Shown piece after piece: positions 37,824 to 51,908 of a stretch of DNA of 64,000 nucleotides. Within the stretch, counting starts at the first letter, position 1. The number at the start of each line of letters is the position of its first letter. Source of the stretch: Atrichornis clamosus (Eukaryota > Chordata > Aves > Passeriformes > Menuridae). Under the pieces are notes generated by a model. The model did no database searches. It was not told the DNA's origin and saw nothing but the letters and a program-made list of their open reading frames with translations. A program made the translations under genes and the position numbers. The stretch lies in the NCBI GenBank assembly GCA_013400975.1, contig WBMZ01011753.1:186001-250000 (forward strand), in the 5' to 3' direction.

Positions 37824-40800
37824 TGCTGTGCACTGAATCATAAGGAGGTGCCTTTGGGGGCAATGTACCAAATGACTCATCCGAAAATCAAAATGACAAT
37901 AACTCTTGTAAAACCTTGGCTGACTGGCAATCTAGCAAATGCTAATTCCTTTGGATAATACAGTAGGCTTTTCTAAAAGATTCTTCTTACTTTTCACATA
38001 ATACATTTTTCTCACTGGCTAATACTGGGCCCACTCATTATAATAAAGAAACATGTATACCTACCACACCACACACATCAATAAAACACATTTTACTGCA
38101 TGATAAATGATGATCACTTAACAGTGCTTAGGTGCTATGAGTGATCCAATCTCAACATCGCTTTGTACAAGGCATTGTTTAAAGTAAAGGTGTAATATAT
38201 TTGCATAACTATAGGAACAACAAGATACAATAATTGGATTTAAATAGGCTGTTTTTATAGAAAATTATTCCACTAATCTAGGCTTCAAAATATCTTTATA
38301 CAGAGGACAATGATTTGCACATATCAGCACTCATTAGAATATTGTACTAAGCGTGTGTGGCGGGAGGGGAATGCACACACATACATATCTATGCTCATAC
38401 AGTATTCAGCAAAACACCCCCTAGATCTGTCCAACAATGTCTAAAATCAAATTTATTACCAATACCACTGGAGTAATTTAGGAAAAGGGAAAGCTGAGGA
38501 CATTAAAAATGAGCCTTCTGGAATCTCAAACTTGTAGAGCTGTAAAAGGTGTCTTACAAGCATACATGGCTTTATTTAGAAACTAACATTAAACTACTAC
38601 TATTCATATGGAGCCAGTACTCAAGACTGCTGAGTAACAGGGCTAGTGCTGCACCTTCTCTTTAAACCAAGCAACTACTCTTAGGTCTTATTATTATAAG
38701 CAAATTTAAGATAACAGATACATTTCAGTACACCTCATAGCACTAGGCATCAGTTCCTGTTCTTTATAGTTTGACTCCTTCCCCATAGCTTTTAACAAGT
38801 TTTTCTTAGAATCATTACAGCAATTACTCTGTTCTGAAGACAAAAACTCGAGGCAACCAGGTGGAACCAGACAAATAGATGCAATGGTGTATTTAACTAT
38901 TGATGTATACCATGTTGATGAGCATCTATTTAGGATGAGAAAACAGTATCATAAATCCTAAAAATTACTTACTTGCCACCACCAAAGTAACCAGAGCGTT
39001 TAAGCTAAGCTTGAATGCTCTCTTCAACTGCACTTTTAAAAAGGAAAATTGTGATATTTGTGCTTATGTTGGTCATCTGTACCATGTGAAATCAAGAGCA
39101 CAATTAATGGATTGAGGCCCTCAGGAGATTTAAGCGAAGTTTGCTCACCTCCTTACCCATATCCAAAATACAAAGGCGCCAAGTACCTAAAATGTGTACC
39201 AGGTTTTTGAGAGCATACATGAACTACCTGTGGAGAGCTGATTAGGAAACTCTAGAAGTGGCAATTAGCCCTGGAGATGATTCCTTTTACCAATCTTTAT
39301 GTACCTATTGCATTGGTTTCTACATGTGAAGTAGTTTTCTAGACTCTATTTTAACCAAGCTGCTTTCATAACACAACCTGTATCATCCCAAAGCATCCAT
39401 CTAAACTCAACCTGATGAACAATGTACTAGGAGCATCCACTGTAGTATAAATTTCTACATCTATACAAGATGAATCCTTCTGGATGCTCTGCATACCTAG
39501 AGATATATATTGCTATTACTGTTACTACACTGCATTAGTCTTACTATTGATATTATTAATATAATTCTTAAGACAGACATCACAACAGGATGAAAATTTC
39601 TGATAATTCCTAATCTTTTCCCAGTACATTCCAGAGGCCCTCCTTTCCTACCTTCTTGTTTATGGCTTCCTGTGCTTGTGAGTCATTATACTGAATTTGC
39701 AAGTAGAGGTGATATTAGGTGCTGTGTAGCATGAAGAGACCGGAGTGATTCTGACCCCTTTCCTGAACTCCATTTACAATCTTTGCACCATTCTTAACTA
39801 AGCTGCTCATGACCAGATAACATGGCAACAAATATATTAATAAAAGCAATAATATTTAATAATAATACCACATTCCAGATCACTGCAGGAATATAGTCCA
39901 AATTGCTCCAAAATCCATTTCTAGGTGGAACACGTTTTGATTAGAAACTGCATTTCTATACAGTATGTGCACTTCCTTCCTCCTTGACTGATACAGCACA
40001 TGTTCCTAGAGAGAACCCTGATGTTGATAAAGACATATGAAATTGGTACATCGCTGTTGTGATTAATCATTTTATTGAGTGAGGCAAGAGGTTTCTTGTC
40101 ACTTTTATTCATAAAATGGCAGGGGTCAGAGACTTCAGCTTAACACACAGTGCCCTCCCACCATCTTATGAAAAAGATTTATCAGTTCAAAATTTCACAG
40201 GTGAAATATGTATTAAAAAGCTACAACAACAACAAAATTATTGTGGTTGCTCTGAGCAGATGTATGCAACCACTTGGCCATGAACTCCTTTCCTTAGTGT
40301 TCTCTCTGTCTTTGTATTTGTCTTTTCAGCACCTGGCACACACATGAAGGTAGAAAAACCCATAAAATAGAACACTAAAGCTGGATACCAGCATCTACTG
40401 AGATAAATGCAAAGTAAGGTTTCATATGATAATATTTATAAACTAGTAAAAATGCTGCAAATAAAAAGCACTTTGATGACATTCCAATAAATAAATTTTG
40501 ATAGGGCATATTTTAATTAAGTAATAAAACTAAAAAAAGAAAAAATTAATTAAAGCATCAAGAGCCAGTCTAAGAAGCCACCAATACCACTGCACTGTAT
40601 TAAAATCACAGTCTCTTGTAATTTCTTTATTGCCTGTTGATGTGCAAGCATATTGTACTCTATAAAACATGCAGAGATTACTCAGTGTGTTTAAAAATGT
40701 GGTTTGCCAAACACAAGAGTGTGTGTGAAGAAGAAAGGGAGAGACCAAGGGAAAGGAACGGTGCAGCCTTTTTTTGCCACAAATTATGAATAAGACAAGT

Positions 40801-43800
40801 TAAGCTAAAAAATGATTTGTAGAAGTCACAATGTGTAGGTCATATTCAGCAACTGTTAGCTAGAAAATGGTGATGCAAGATCACTATTTGACCTTGCCTC
40901 AATTACTTATATCGTTTTTCACTGTCCTTTTCAAAACAACATTTTTGTCTCAGTAAGATTATGCAGTTACAAAGCAGTTATGGAATAAACCACATCTTGT
41001 CTTTTTGTTACTTCTGGATTTGTATTTTACTTGTACACGTCTCAAAATTTTTGTCTTCACACCAAAATAGAGAGCATGTACAGAGCACCACATTAGGCAA
41101 GAGCCCTCAGTACGACTCCCCAGTAAAGACTAGGCTCCGCAGGTTCTACCTTAGGATGCAACTGGTGGAGAAAAAAAAAGCAAATACCACTACTGCACTC
41201 ATCTTAACTGGTGCTAAACTGTCCTTTTTATATTCAATCTTCTCTAGAGTTTATGTCAAGAAGTTAAGCAGGGACAAGAAGAGCATCCCTCTGCCACTGA
41301 AGACAAGGCCTGACAGACTCACACAGAGCTTTCATCTGATCAACAGATCAATAGATTAGAAATGCCAGCAGACAGGAGCACCTTCAGGTCAGGGTTACAT
41401 TCCCATACATTCAGCAGCCACCCATACCCAGTTAGTCACTGGTCCCTGTGATAGCCACGCCATGTAACCCAAGCAGTGACTATAAACCACACACATGGTC
41501 AGTCACTATAGTGCCACTACAATCTAGCACTTCCACCTCTACCCAAAGTCAGCTACATCTGCACTATCAAGCAGAGAAGTGCTGCAGGCACACAGATATT
41601 GCAGACATATCCTGTATCTCAGAAGAAAGGAGACTGCTTTGAAAATGCAATTCCCTGGAATCCACTAGTATTTGTTTTTTTCTGTAGTCTCAGAAGGTGG
41701 GTAAATGCCTCTTGGGGTTTCTTCCCTCTGCACTTCAGTTGATACCTATGATCTTGGCTGCTAATCAAGTACTTAATCAAGAAAGCATCTACATGTATGT
41801 AAGATTTAATGAAAATCTCTCTTTTGAACCATTTTGCCTAACTAGAAAGATTAGTATTCTCAAAAGAGTCTCAGTGAACATAGTACCAATTCTGAGCATG
41901 TTTCTTTATTTAGCATTTAACTTTTAATCCTTTAAGAGAGTTAAACTACTCAATATAAGCAAATCTATTTCTCTTAACAACTCTTGTTTTTGTTACAGGG
42001 TATAAAATTACAAAATTTAATTTTTTAGTGATTAGTATCAAAGACAAACACCATAAATAAGAAATTAAAAAGAAGCCAGGATCAAAGCAAAAATCATCTG
42101 GAAACCCCTGGGTCTGCAGGATGACTCCATCACTCCCATGGGTGTGTACTCTCAGCTTTAGGAAAATTTTGCTTCAGCATATTTATTACAAAATCTGTCA
42201 GCTGAGTACTTGTAACAGTGAATAAAAACATGTGACCTCACCAAAGACAGAATGATATGTCACGGTTTTTTCCTTTGGACTACAAAAGACCTTGAATCAG
42301 GTAGTTGACAAAGGGTTGTTTCTGGATAACAGCATAAGGATGAACTATTAGACTAAATGAAAACATACCTTAATGCAGAGGAATACCTCTACCTTTTTCT
42401 TTTAACTAGCAGAGAAAAACACAAGCATCTGATCTAGAGAAGACTTCAGCAAGATCCAATTTCCATATCCTAAACCACTTTTTTCTTTAGGAAACATCTA
42501 CAGTTTTGATCAGGCTTTAGTTTGACATGCAATATCACAATTTCTTTGCCCAAGTACAATTAAAAAAAAAAAAAGCCCTTCACATAGTTCTTGGTGATAT
42601 GACCTACTCTATCCATTCATCACATATGTTCCCTTTGTCATTTGCAACAGGTACCCATCAACCCAGGTATTCTTGAAACAGTCACTTGTCATGCTAAATA
42701 ACCCAAACTCCTAAATAATCCTTTTTAACACCAAATCTGAATTGCTATTACAAATAAGATTTCAAGCATCAGAAATATTCTGAGTGATAACTTGAGGGAA
42801 ACATGAGATTGCTCAGAGGGGATGAAAAGTGAGAAGGAAGTAATTTTGAAGAAGGTGCACAAAGTCAAAAAAATCCAAAAAAGTAGCTACTTTTCTTGAG
42901 AGCAAGTCCTGAAAATCAGACTTGAGATTTCAGAAGCTAAACCAGGGTTCACCCGAATGCAGTATCTTTCCTTAATTTCATGGACCAAGGGTACAGTAAT
43001 TCCAGTCATCTCATGCTGCTCTTGATTTGATTAAAAATAAGGATGATGAAGAAATAAGGGCTGCTGCTTTCTTTGAATCTGTTACCTCTTCACCCGCACT
43101 GAGGCTGCCACCAATGGTGTTAATTGGCAGTGGGACAGAAGCCGCCAGCTACTGAATAGCCATCAAACATTCACAATTTTCAGTCACCAGCAATGGGCTG
43201 ATACCCAGTCTCACTGAAATTAAATGTCTCTTTTACGATGCCCTTTCCCGAATACTATTTGATGCCAACAAAAACACATCAAAGTGGTTTACACGCTTTA
43301 AGGAGACATCAGAAAAATTAAATAGGGGTAGGATTATCTACTGCATTTGGAACCAGACTTCAACCTTCTGCCTGCCCAGGAGGTCACACTGCCTGTTCTC
43401 TGCTTCTCTTCTTTGTCTTGTTCCATGCTTCTCTTTTTAGACTGAAAGCCTTTTGAAGCAGACAATACCTCAAATGGATTTGTAAAAAATCAGAAAGCAA
43501 TCCTCCTGCAGTGAGACTTCTGTCTTGTGGTACTGTTTTGAAACACTGTCAGATGTAAATAAAAAACTGAAGAAAACATAATAATGAAGTCAGCCCTTAC
43601 CCAGATCTTCCTAGCTTGTTTGTACTCTTGGAAGGAAAAAGTATTCTGTGTTTTTATACAAAAACAGGATGCATCTGTTCTCAGGAGCTAGGGAGGCTAT
43701 CAGGAAAATATAAGTACATTAAACATATGCTCTGTTATGAGAAAAAAAGAAGGGAAAAAGCAAGGATGGAAGAAAGGTGAACACCAACTATGTAAATGCA

Positions 43801-46189
43801 TGCATTCCTTTGAAAAATGCCAAGTGGTGTAAAGGCAGATGCAGTCCTTTTGCTCACTGCAGATTGGAGAGATCAAGAAACGATGGAGAGTGTTTGTTTC
43901 CCATTCCCCTACAGACTGATGCATGAAACCTTGCCCTCAGTTAACCAGAGCACAGATCTGAACCTGTGTGGCCATGAACACTTTTTTTAGCCTTTGGTTT
44001 CACTAAGGATCTTTCCCTGCAACCCTGCAGCCTGCTTTCCACTCACGTTTCCCACTTTGCCCTGTGCTGCCATGACAGTGCAGGCAGCACAAAGCTTGTG
44101 GGACAGTGGTTTTTATCTGTTGTTCCCGTGGTATTATTCCCATGGCCATGTACCTGCAAAGTCTGACAGTGCTGTTATGGTAGGTTCTGTATAGACTTTC
44201 AGGATGGCCAAGGAGGCTGCCTTTTCACTCAATGGAGGGCAAAAGGCACACACAAAGGATGAAAGCTATCTAACAGCCTTGGAATTGTCATTAAAAATCC
44301 TTTTCCTCAGTGCCAGATGAGTTAATGAGGGAAATGGTTCTCCAGAGCAGTGGCTGGGGGCTTACCAAGCAGAGGGGACACTCAGGGTACTTTGCCTGCT
44401 CCTGCAGAGTCAGGGATCACCACAAGGTGACACTGAAACAGAAAGCAAGCACCTTCCAGCAGAAGTTTCTCAAAAATAATTTAACATTACTGAATTTATC
44501 TTCAAAGCACCGGTTTTGGTAAAATGTAATTGTTCCAAACTTAGACATGCAAAAATGAGACACAGACAGAAAAACAACAAATGACCAACTTCCCAAAATA
44601 ACCCATTTGATTTCTATAAGCAACTTCAGAAGCTATTGGGATGAATTTGGGAAGGTTTATCAACCCATACCACCATTTGCTCAGAAAAAGGAACTCATGG
44701 ACTTCATTGCATTTATAAACATTTAGTGCAAGGCAAAGTTTGGCTTAATTTACCGACAGCTTGAAATTCTGTGTCAAAGAAAGGAAACAGTTGTTGAGAA
44801 CGGCATCTAAGTCCTTAAACCAGAATAGATGGTCTACGTGTCTTAGCCTCATTCATCCCTCTATTTCTCTAACAATGGGAGAATAGCCCAAAGACCATGC
44901 CTTCACACACTCTCAAAATGATGAATCCAAATCAGCTGTTGAATCAAATCCTGTTGAATACCTGCACTAATACTATACCATACTACAGATGCATACGCAA
45001 GAGAATGAAGGGTAACTTAAAGATATCCCTTTATTCTATAATTTTATCAGTTTTAATATCCAACTTTTGAGATCTTAACATTTTTTTAACATAGTCTTTG
45101 TCTATGGAACTTTCCTTTTCTTGGCCCATGTAGTTATGCATGTGTATTATCTTGTTATGGACATTAATTCAAGACTGAAGCAGGCATATGACCTTTTTGT
45201 GCAGCTTGAATGTGCAGACTTTTCAAAGTGCAGTAAGAACCAAACAAAAGGAATCAGATTCTTTCTAATTAGCAACACACTCTTTTCCATACACCTCGCT
45301 TAGCTTTTTTGTCAAGGGTACGCTATCAAGAATACTTTCTGTCTGCCCTTTATCCCTACTTCTTTCAACTTTGTTCTGTGACAAAATACTTCACAAAATG
45401 ATACACCTTTGAATTTTTGTAATAGCTGTGTATTGTCTTTGATCTGAACAAAGAATCTACTCTTCTTCTTGAGTATTTTCTATGTTTATTGCTAATGAAA
45501 GAAAAATCCTTAAAAGTAGTTTAAAGGTTAACTAAAACCAGTTTAAAAACATAGAATAAAAATATATGTACATACACTTAGCAGTTACAACATGACAGCA
45601 AAAGCATAAGTTTCAGTTATGCACAAGTCATTCAGGACATTCTCTAGTACTGAGATATTTAATGCAGACATCATAGAAAAAATTATCTGCTCATATGTGG
45701 ACTAGATGGCAATTTCTCTATTCTGCTACTGCCATGGGTACATAATTCCAAAAAATAGGCAGTATTTTTGGGCTTGCTGGGTGGCAGAAATGTGAAATCT
45801 CTACATATTGTTTGTATTTCATGGGAGAACTTTGGGTTTTGTCTAAAAACATCTAAGAGTCAATGTTTCCTTTTCTTTCTACTGCTGGTTGTTTTTTTTT
45901 TTTAATGCAATGTCCAATATAAAATGACTTTTTTGTTTTTAATCACTGACTGGTTTTAGTTTTATGAGATTTAAAACCAATTCTTGATAGCAAGTGCCCA
46001 CTTAGTACAAGGTTGCTTCCATATATAAAATACTCATGTATGTAAGGTTAGAAATAGGCTGCCTGTAACATTCACACAATTTGACTTATTTGCAGAAAGA
46101 AAACACAAGAGATACAGATGGCCAAATCAGAGCCACCACCCCCACTGAAAATAAATTCTGTAGAAACACATTCAATTGTTTATCCTTTT

Positions 46190-47590
46190 TAAGCTTAACT
46201 AGAAAAGAATAGAACAGAATAGAACAGAATAGTTCAGTTGGAGGGGTGCTACAACAATCATCTAGTCCAAATGCCTGACCAATTCAGGCTTGATGAAAAA
46301 GTTCAACATGTTCAGCTGAGGAGTGAAGTGATAGAGCAGCTTTGGGGAGCACCTGGCATTCCAGCCAGGGCCAGCCCACCACATAGTCTTTCTTGGTAAA
46401 GAAATGCTTCCTAACTATAGAATCATTGAGTTGCTTAAACTGGAAAAGACCTTTAAAATTATCAAATACAACTGTCAACCCGCACTGTTAAGTCTACCAT
46501 TAAGTCATGTCCCTCAGCGCCACATCTCTACATCTTTTAAAAACCCCCAGGGATGCTGACTCAACCACTTCCCCACGCAGTCTATTCCAATGCTTGATAA
46601 CCCTCTCGGTAAAGAAAGGCTTCCCTGTGTCCAGTCTAATCCTTCCCTAGTGCAGCTTTGAACCATTGCAACATGTCTTGTCACTGGATACCAGAGAGGA
46701 GGGCTCAGCTCCTCCCTCTCCACATCCCGTCCTTAGGAAGCCTAGGGAGCAATCAGGTCACTCCTCAGCCTCCTTTTCTCCAAACAAGAGAAGTCCAAAG
46801 TCCATAGCTGCTCCCTATAGGACACGCCTTCCAGCTTTGTTGTCCACCTCTGGACACATGTGAGTACCTTCCCATCCTTCTTAGACTGTGGTGCCCAGAG
46901 CTGCACACAGGGCCAAAGTGCGGCTGCAGCAATGCTGAATACCCTGTGATAATCACCGCTTTTGCCTGGCTGCTGATGCTGTGTTTGACACAGGGTGTGG
47001 TTTGCCCTCCTGGCTGCCAGGGCACTTGGCTGACTTGCAAAGAGCCTGCTGCCAACGAGCATCACCAGATCCCTCTCCGCAGGGCTGCTCTCCAGCCACT
47101 CCTCTCCTAATTTATACTTGTGCCTGGCATTACTCCATCCTAGGTGCAGAATCCGGCATTTGTTCTTCTTAAGTTTCATCCCATTAATCATTCCCCAATG
47201 CTCCAATTTATCTAGATCTCCTTGTAAAGCATCTTGACCCCTGAGAGAGTTAACAGCACCTTCCACTTTGTTCTCACCATCAAACATGTTAATATTGCAT
47301 TCAACTCCTGCATCCAGATCATGGATGAAAATATTGAACACAACTGGCCCTAGACCTGAACCCTGATGAAATGCTGCTGGTGACCAGTTGCCAGGCAGAT
47401 GTAGCCCAAATCACTACATTTCTTCACTCAGACTTCTACCAGCTGACAGACTGTTCTGCTAGCATCCTATACATTCCTGTAGGGCTTTGTCTAGCACTTT
47501 CTTTAAGAAAATCTAATTACATTGTTCAAATGATTATGTCAAATAGGCAAGGTCATGGACCATCTTTTGACAAACTACCATGTGTCTACT
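46190..47590 (-). mobile_element. CR1 LINE, 5'-truncated, with decayed reverse-transcriptase C-terminal region
   Basis: Read on the minus strand, a frame at 46742-47341 keeps clear CR1 ORF2 features: IFIHDLDAGVECNI, LDKLEHWG, NKCRILHLGWSNARHKYKLG and LEKRRLRSDLIAP, the region after the RT active site through to the C-terminus. In-frame drift and the lack of the FADD box and of everything upstream make it inactive. The 3' end appears doubled: a tail at about 46417-46500 (agaatcattgagttgcttaa) and a second, shorter CR1-like tail at about 46190-46416, ending in a (AGAATAGAAC)n run at 46203-46231. That suggests one copy inserted at or next to another. Confidence 0.88.
46203..46231 (+). repeat. 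(AGAATAGAAC)n microsatellite at a CR1 3' end
   Basis: About three units of a 10-base word that varies the usual CR1 terminal octamer-like repeat. It marks the end of the CR1 copy. Confidence 0.8.
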
Positions 47591-49409
47591 TCCTATAAAT
47601 GTATTGGTTTTACATAAGAAACGTTTAAGATGGTTACATGTGCCATCAGCACAGCGCCATCCAAAATGGCTTGCATTTTTAATATTTTCACTATACTGTT
47701 TCATTTCTTGCTATAAATTTAATGATACATTAATTATTATTGTGGTATGGTGACAACATTCCCATTTTTCCTGATCTTCTACACTATGTAATGTATTCCA
47801 TTCAAACCTTTATTCTGCTCAAACCTTTACAGAAGTGAACTGCAAGTTAAGATTTGCTCACCTACACTTCTCCACCATGTTTAAGTAAAAATAGTACTAC
47901 TTCTCTCAGGACCAAAAGCAACATGGTATCACACAGTCAACACATCAAAAATCTTTCTAGTCCCACAGAAGTACCATAGATTTGTTATGCGTAGCCGGAC
48001 AGTTATTTCATATAGAAATGTGCAGACACAGTTCAGTGTTCATTACCTGTACTCATGAAAAAAAATTCATTAGAAAAAAGACCAGTCTGTATCATTCACA
48101 CATCAAACGGGGCCTCCCCTGCTAAAGTTTAACGCTGTTCCACCCAGCTACAAAGTAACTTAGCATGTTTAAGAAACATCTACTCTGGGCTCGTTCCTCA
48201 CAATTGATAATTCATTCCATTACCTCTTTTCAGGTTTCTGTATCTCAGCTGTTCTCTAGGATGTGTGGGAGGCAAGTTGCCTCCCAGCCCTGCTCCCCAC
48301 ATCTACGCCTCTGTCTCTCATGGTGTCTCTCCCACTTTCTTCCTTTTCAGAGCAAGGATGCTTCTTTTTTTCTCACCTTTTTCTTTCATGAAAAAAAAAG
48401 TGTTCCAGCTGGTCAATGCCTACCCTTTTTGAAACCAGCACCGGGCCATTCTGATTACCACCTACCCACAAACTCCTTATGGTGCTGGATGCAGGTTCCA
48501 GGCCATTTGCTTCCCTGTTGGAAGAAGACTGAGGCAGAAAGAGTGCGGTGTCTTTCACACAGCTCTAATGTTTGCCTCTTGCAAAATCTGTATTCACAAG
48601 CAATGCTGCTAATGCTTGGATGGGTCTACTCAACTGGCTCACATAAAGGATTATTTGTACCTTCAGGCACCAATACTGGCAAATTATCTAATGCACTTTT
48701 TTGTTTATTTAGTTGTTTTGCTTTGGAAAAAGCTGCAAGGGTGAGCTAGTCATAGGCTGTCTAGTGGGAGTTACTGCAAAGGCAGCCAAAGCAAGGCCCT
48801 TCAGACAGAACTTTCTAACTCTTTTTGCTGTGCCTTCTCCAACATGTGCCACTGGCTTATTAGGTCAATTCTGATATTTCTTCCTCAGCTGTCTTTGCAC
48901 CTCACATTCACATCTGTAACTGCATTCTTTCTTTGCCCTGCCCTCCTTTCCTCAATTTCCTCATGGTCTTTAGTCAATTCTTTTCCTCACTGCTGCCTCT
49001 TCACTCCCTCAGAAACAAATACAAAAAAGATAGTGAAACTAAACCTTTGGCAACAGATCTTATGCTGCATAAGTTGGGCTACTTTCTGCCTTGTTCTTAT
49101 TCAGTTCCTAGTACAAAGAATACAAATTTTTCTTCACTCTTTATATATTGGAAGCAAATTCATGCACAGAAAATAAAGTCAATTGAACCACTGTAAGACC
49201 AGAGTATGATTTATAAAATGCTGAAGGCTTATTTTATATCGGGAAGACACTAGATTTCACATGCCACTGAGAAAACAAGTGAATTTTTACTATCAACTGT
49301 TTTATACATACAATGTTATTCCAAAGAAATGTGGAATTTTAAGCTCATTGCCCAGTGTATTGAAACAGAATGGTTGCTGTTGTTAAGGAAGATTGCTTGC
49401 TTGCTTTAC

Positions 49410-49526
49410 CTGAGCTAGTAGAAGCAGGAGACTTGCTGCGTCGGGATGGGCCTGGGCTCTTGGTGGTGCTCCTACGTGAAGTTGAAGCTATTTTGGTATA
49501 GGAAGTAGATTTCACCACCCGACATT
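49410..49526 (-). CDS. DCLK1: DCLK1 exon: Ser/Pro-rich linker after the DCX domains (long isoforms only)
   Basis: This 117-base exon begins two bases into a Glu codon and ends one base into the next codon. It encodes 38 full residues from [14 protein letters not shown] to KSPASTSS. The acceptor reads ...cttttag and the donor CAG|GTAAAG. The peptide is basic and rich in Ser, Thr and Pro. In the family it lies between the second doublecortin domain and the kinase, a flexible and heavily phosphorylated region. It is used by the full-length DCLK1 and DCL forms and replaced by the MLELIE exon in the short forms. The phase 1 end matches the exon at 36466-36560, where the split codon gives Val. The preceding DCX exon was not found up to 64000, so the intron upstream exceeds 14 kb. 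Confidence 0.96.
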
Positions 49527-51554
49527 CTAAAAGACAAAGAAACCACATAAGTTAGCAATTAAGAAAGCCAGCAAGATTCTGTAACAGAAAGAGCACTGAG
49601 AAGTGCAAACATTTAGCCCACGCTTGTTTTCATTCACCTTGAGGAGTTTTATGAGAAAGTATAAAACCTGTATAAATGGCTCCATTAAAATCCAAGTACA
49701 TTATGTACCATATCCCGGACTGCTGCAGTAATCCAGACTTTTAGACACCATGGTTACTGCAGGTACTTAGGACAGCTTAATTTAACAGTGCTGAGACCAT
49801 ATATAAAATTTCTTTGCTTTTCAAGATTTCAGTACAAGTAATGCAGTGATTTTTTTGGTAAACAATCCAGGTGCAATGTAAGCATTTTTGTCAACCTAGG
49901 TAGCCTCCTCTAGAAAAACCAGAAGGCTGCTTTTATGTATCAAAATGTTACAACTGTACAAGATGATTCAAGTGTCTTCCACTCATGAAAGGTTTGAAGA
50001 AAATGAAGCAGGTTTGTTGCTCCTGCTTAATCCTCCAGTGAGCAATAGCCCACATTGTATAGCACACACAATTCATCACAGGTTGAGGGAAACAGCACTA
50101 CTTGCTCATAAGAGACATCAGTAAAATCAATGAAGAGGTGAAATTACCCTCCCACTCAAGAACACTACAAGATGTTCAGGTTAGAGTTTATGTACACCCA
50201 CACAGATCTGTAGGCATCCTTCCATTATGCCTGCAAAATGGTTCTTGGCCTGAGGATGAAAGAACTTAGTGAGCATAGCACTGATGTCTTGCACTCCTAA
50301 CAGATACTAGATTAATCACCAGATGTATTATATAGCTGGGGAAAAAAAAAAAAATCCACTCCTTAGTCAATATGCAATTAAAAGTCTGGAGCAATGTTTA
50401 TACTGTCTTCACCTGACAATGTCAGTACACTTCACTTGTTTAAAAATACATCAGTAAACATTTAGTTCTGTATCAGACCTGTTTCCTATTTTCTTCCCAT
50501 GGTTAAGGTTCCTCAACAGAGGTTAAGAGAAATAAACAAGTTTTTTCTTCCTAGTCAGAAAATACCGTGTACAAGCCTGCACATTATTTAGTCTTCACAG
50601 ATCAGTGGAGCCTGTAACATAGTTTAGAGAGATTAGAGAACAAAGAAAGAAAATTGAGCATAACTAATTAACTTAAATATATACACCCGAGAATGATGTC
50701 ATGAAATTTATTTCCCTTGGCTGCACTAACTGTTTGTCTTTCATCAAGCTGTTGAAGGAAATAGAAGCAAGAACTGATGTGTTACTGAGCGAAACATCCA
50801 GCACAGCTGAGAGCTGAGAGGACCAGAGAAATGCCTTGGTCTTCCCAAAGAAGCTTTTCTTCCCAAGCTCTCCACATTCCTAATGCCCAGTAGTAGCTAA
50901 TTGCTTTCTGTTAACGTTTTATGTGATTCACTGATAACTAATCTTGCTTTATACTGAATGATCACTGGAAAAGGAGAAAAATATTTACTCTATGAGGAAA
51001 TAATCAACTGAAAACAGGACAAATCAGATGAAAGCTTTCAATTAGATGCCACTGGATAACTACACCAGGAATCTTACAGTGACATATCAGCATAAACAGC
51101 TGCTACAGAAACCATATACAATTAAAATGTAAACAGGTTCCTTATCTTCCTGTAAACAAAGATGTAAAATTTCCAAACACTTAACAGCCAATCTGTTTGA
51201 TCATAAAACTATGACATAATCCCAGTGTGGGTTTCATTCACAGGAAACAGTCAGGAAGGGAACTGCATATTTTAATGGACAATAAACAACAAGACTAAAG
51301 CAGAATGATACAATCAAGCTAAATCATTAGAATATATAATTTGCTTAGTTGAAGAACTTAAGAGTCTATGAAGAAAACAGCTACTTTTTGCAATATGTAA
51401 CAAGCTTTCCTATTTCCAGCATGGAAAGGAAACAATTACCTACATCCATCTCTTCCAAATCATGCTGTGTACTAGAGCTTAACTCTCATCTTATTACAAG
51501 TATTAATACTCATTCAAGTTCTCTGAATACCTTAAAAACACCCAGAGTCTTAAA

Positions 51555-51745
51555 TATATTATCACAGAGGCATTAGCACCATCTCTGATAGGATCAGATT
51601 TGGCCAGCTGTGGGTCTGTCCTGGAGCTGGCTGGCATTGGCTCTGCCAGACATGGAGGAAGCTTCTGGCAGCTTCTGGCAGAAGCCACTCCTGCGGCTCC
51701 TCTCACTACCAAAACCTGGCCGCACAAACCCAGTTCATCTGCAAA
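51555..51745. repeat. GC-richer segment, probably an interspersed repeat of unassigned family
   Basis: This block (from ttatcacagaggcattagca to about ccgcacaaacccag) stands out in composition and looks familiar as a dispersed avian repeat, but I cannot name the family. It contains a direct duplication, agcttctggcagcttctggc. It ends shortly before the CR1 copy that begins near 51909. Confidence 0.3.
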
Positions 51746-51908
51746 TCATCCTGATGGGCTGCACACTGACCAGTTATTTGAGTAACCCCACACTAATGTC
51801 ATATTGCCCTGTGAGGAAGTCACCTCTCACAGCAGGCTGAACAACAGATCTCTCTCCACAGGAGAGAAACACAGATGATCATATGATAATCTGAGAAATG
51901 TACAGGCA

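Larger units (their letters stand above)
37493..49409 (-). other. Intron of long isoforms containing the internal promoter and a CR1 copy
   Basis: About 12 kb between the long-form linker exon and the MLELIE exon. The low end holds the leader and putative promoter of the short isoforms. A CR1 copy occupies 46190-47590. I saw no other exon. Frames of 132 codons (40961-41359) and 194 codons (48165-48749) on the plus strand lack family resemblance and are treated as chance. Confidence 0.75.
1..49526 (-). other. DCLK1: DCLK1 gene body (partial), doublecortin-like kinase 1
   Basis: This span holds the linker and most of the N-lobe and catalytic core of DCLK1, a microtubule-associated serine/threonine kinase of the CaMK group that acts in neurons and other cells. 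Ten coding exons are visible, each with a GT donor and AG acceptor on the minus strand. Their phases agree at every junction: 1, 0, 1, 2, 0, 0, 0 down to the last exon. The choice of DCLK1 over DCLK2 rests on the exon at 631-764 ([19 protein letters not shown]), which I recall as the DCLK1 version, and on the linker ([18 protein letters not shown]). The doublecortin-domain exons lie upstream, above 64000, and the end of the kinase lies below position 1. The paralogue call is from remembered sequences, not a search. Confidence 0.97.

Noticed and set aside
40961..41359. 132-codon plus-strand open frame
   Set aside because: No recognisable family, no promoter or splice context; ordinary AT-rich intron.
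46742..47341. 199-codon minus-strand frame as a host gene
   Set aside because: It is the decayed CR1 reverse-transcriptase C-terminal region, not a cellular gene.
48165..48749. 194-codon plus-strand open frame
   Set aside because: The longest plus-strand frame, but composition is irregular, it has no recognisable domain, signal or splice support, and it runs through homopolymer tracts. Treated as chance.
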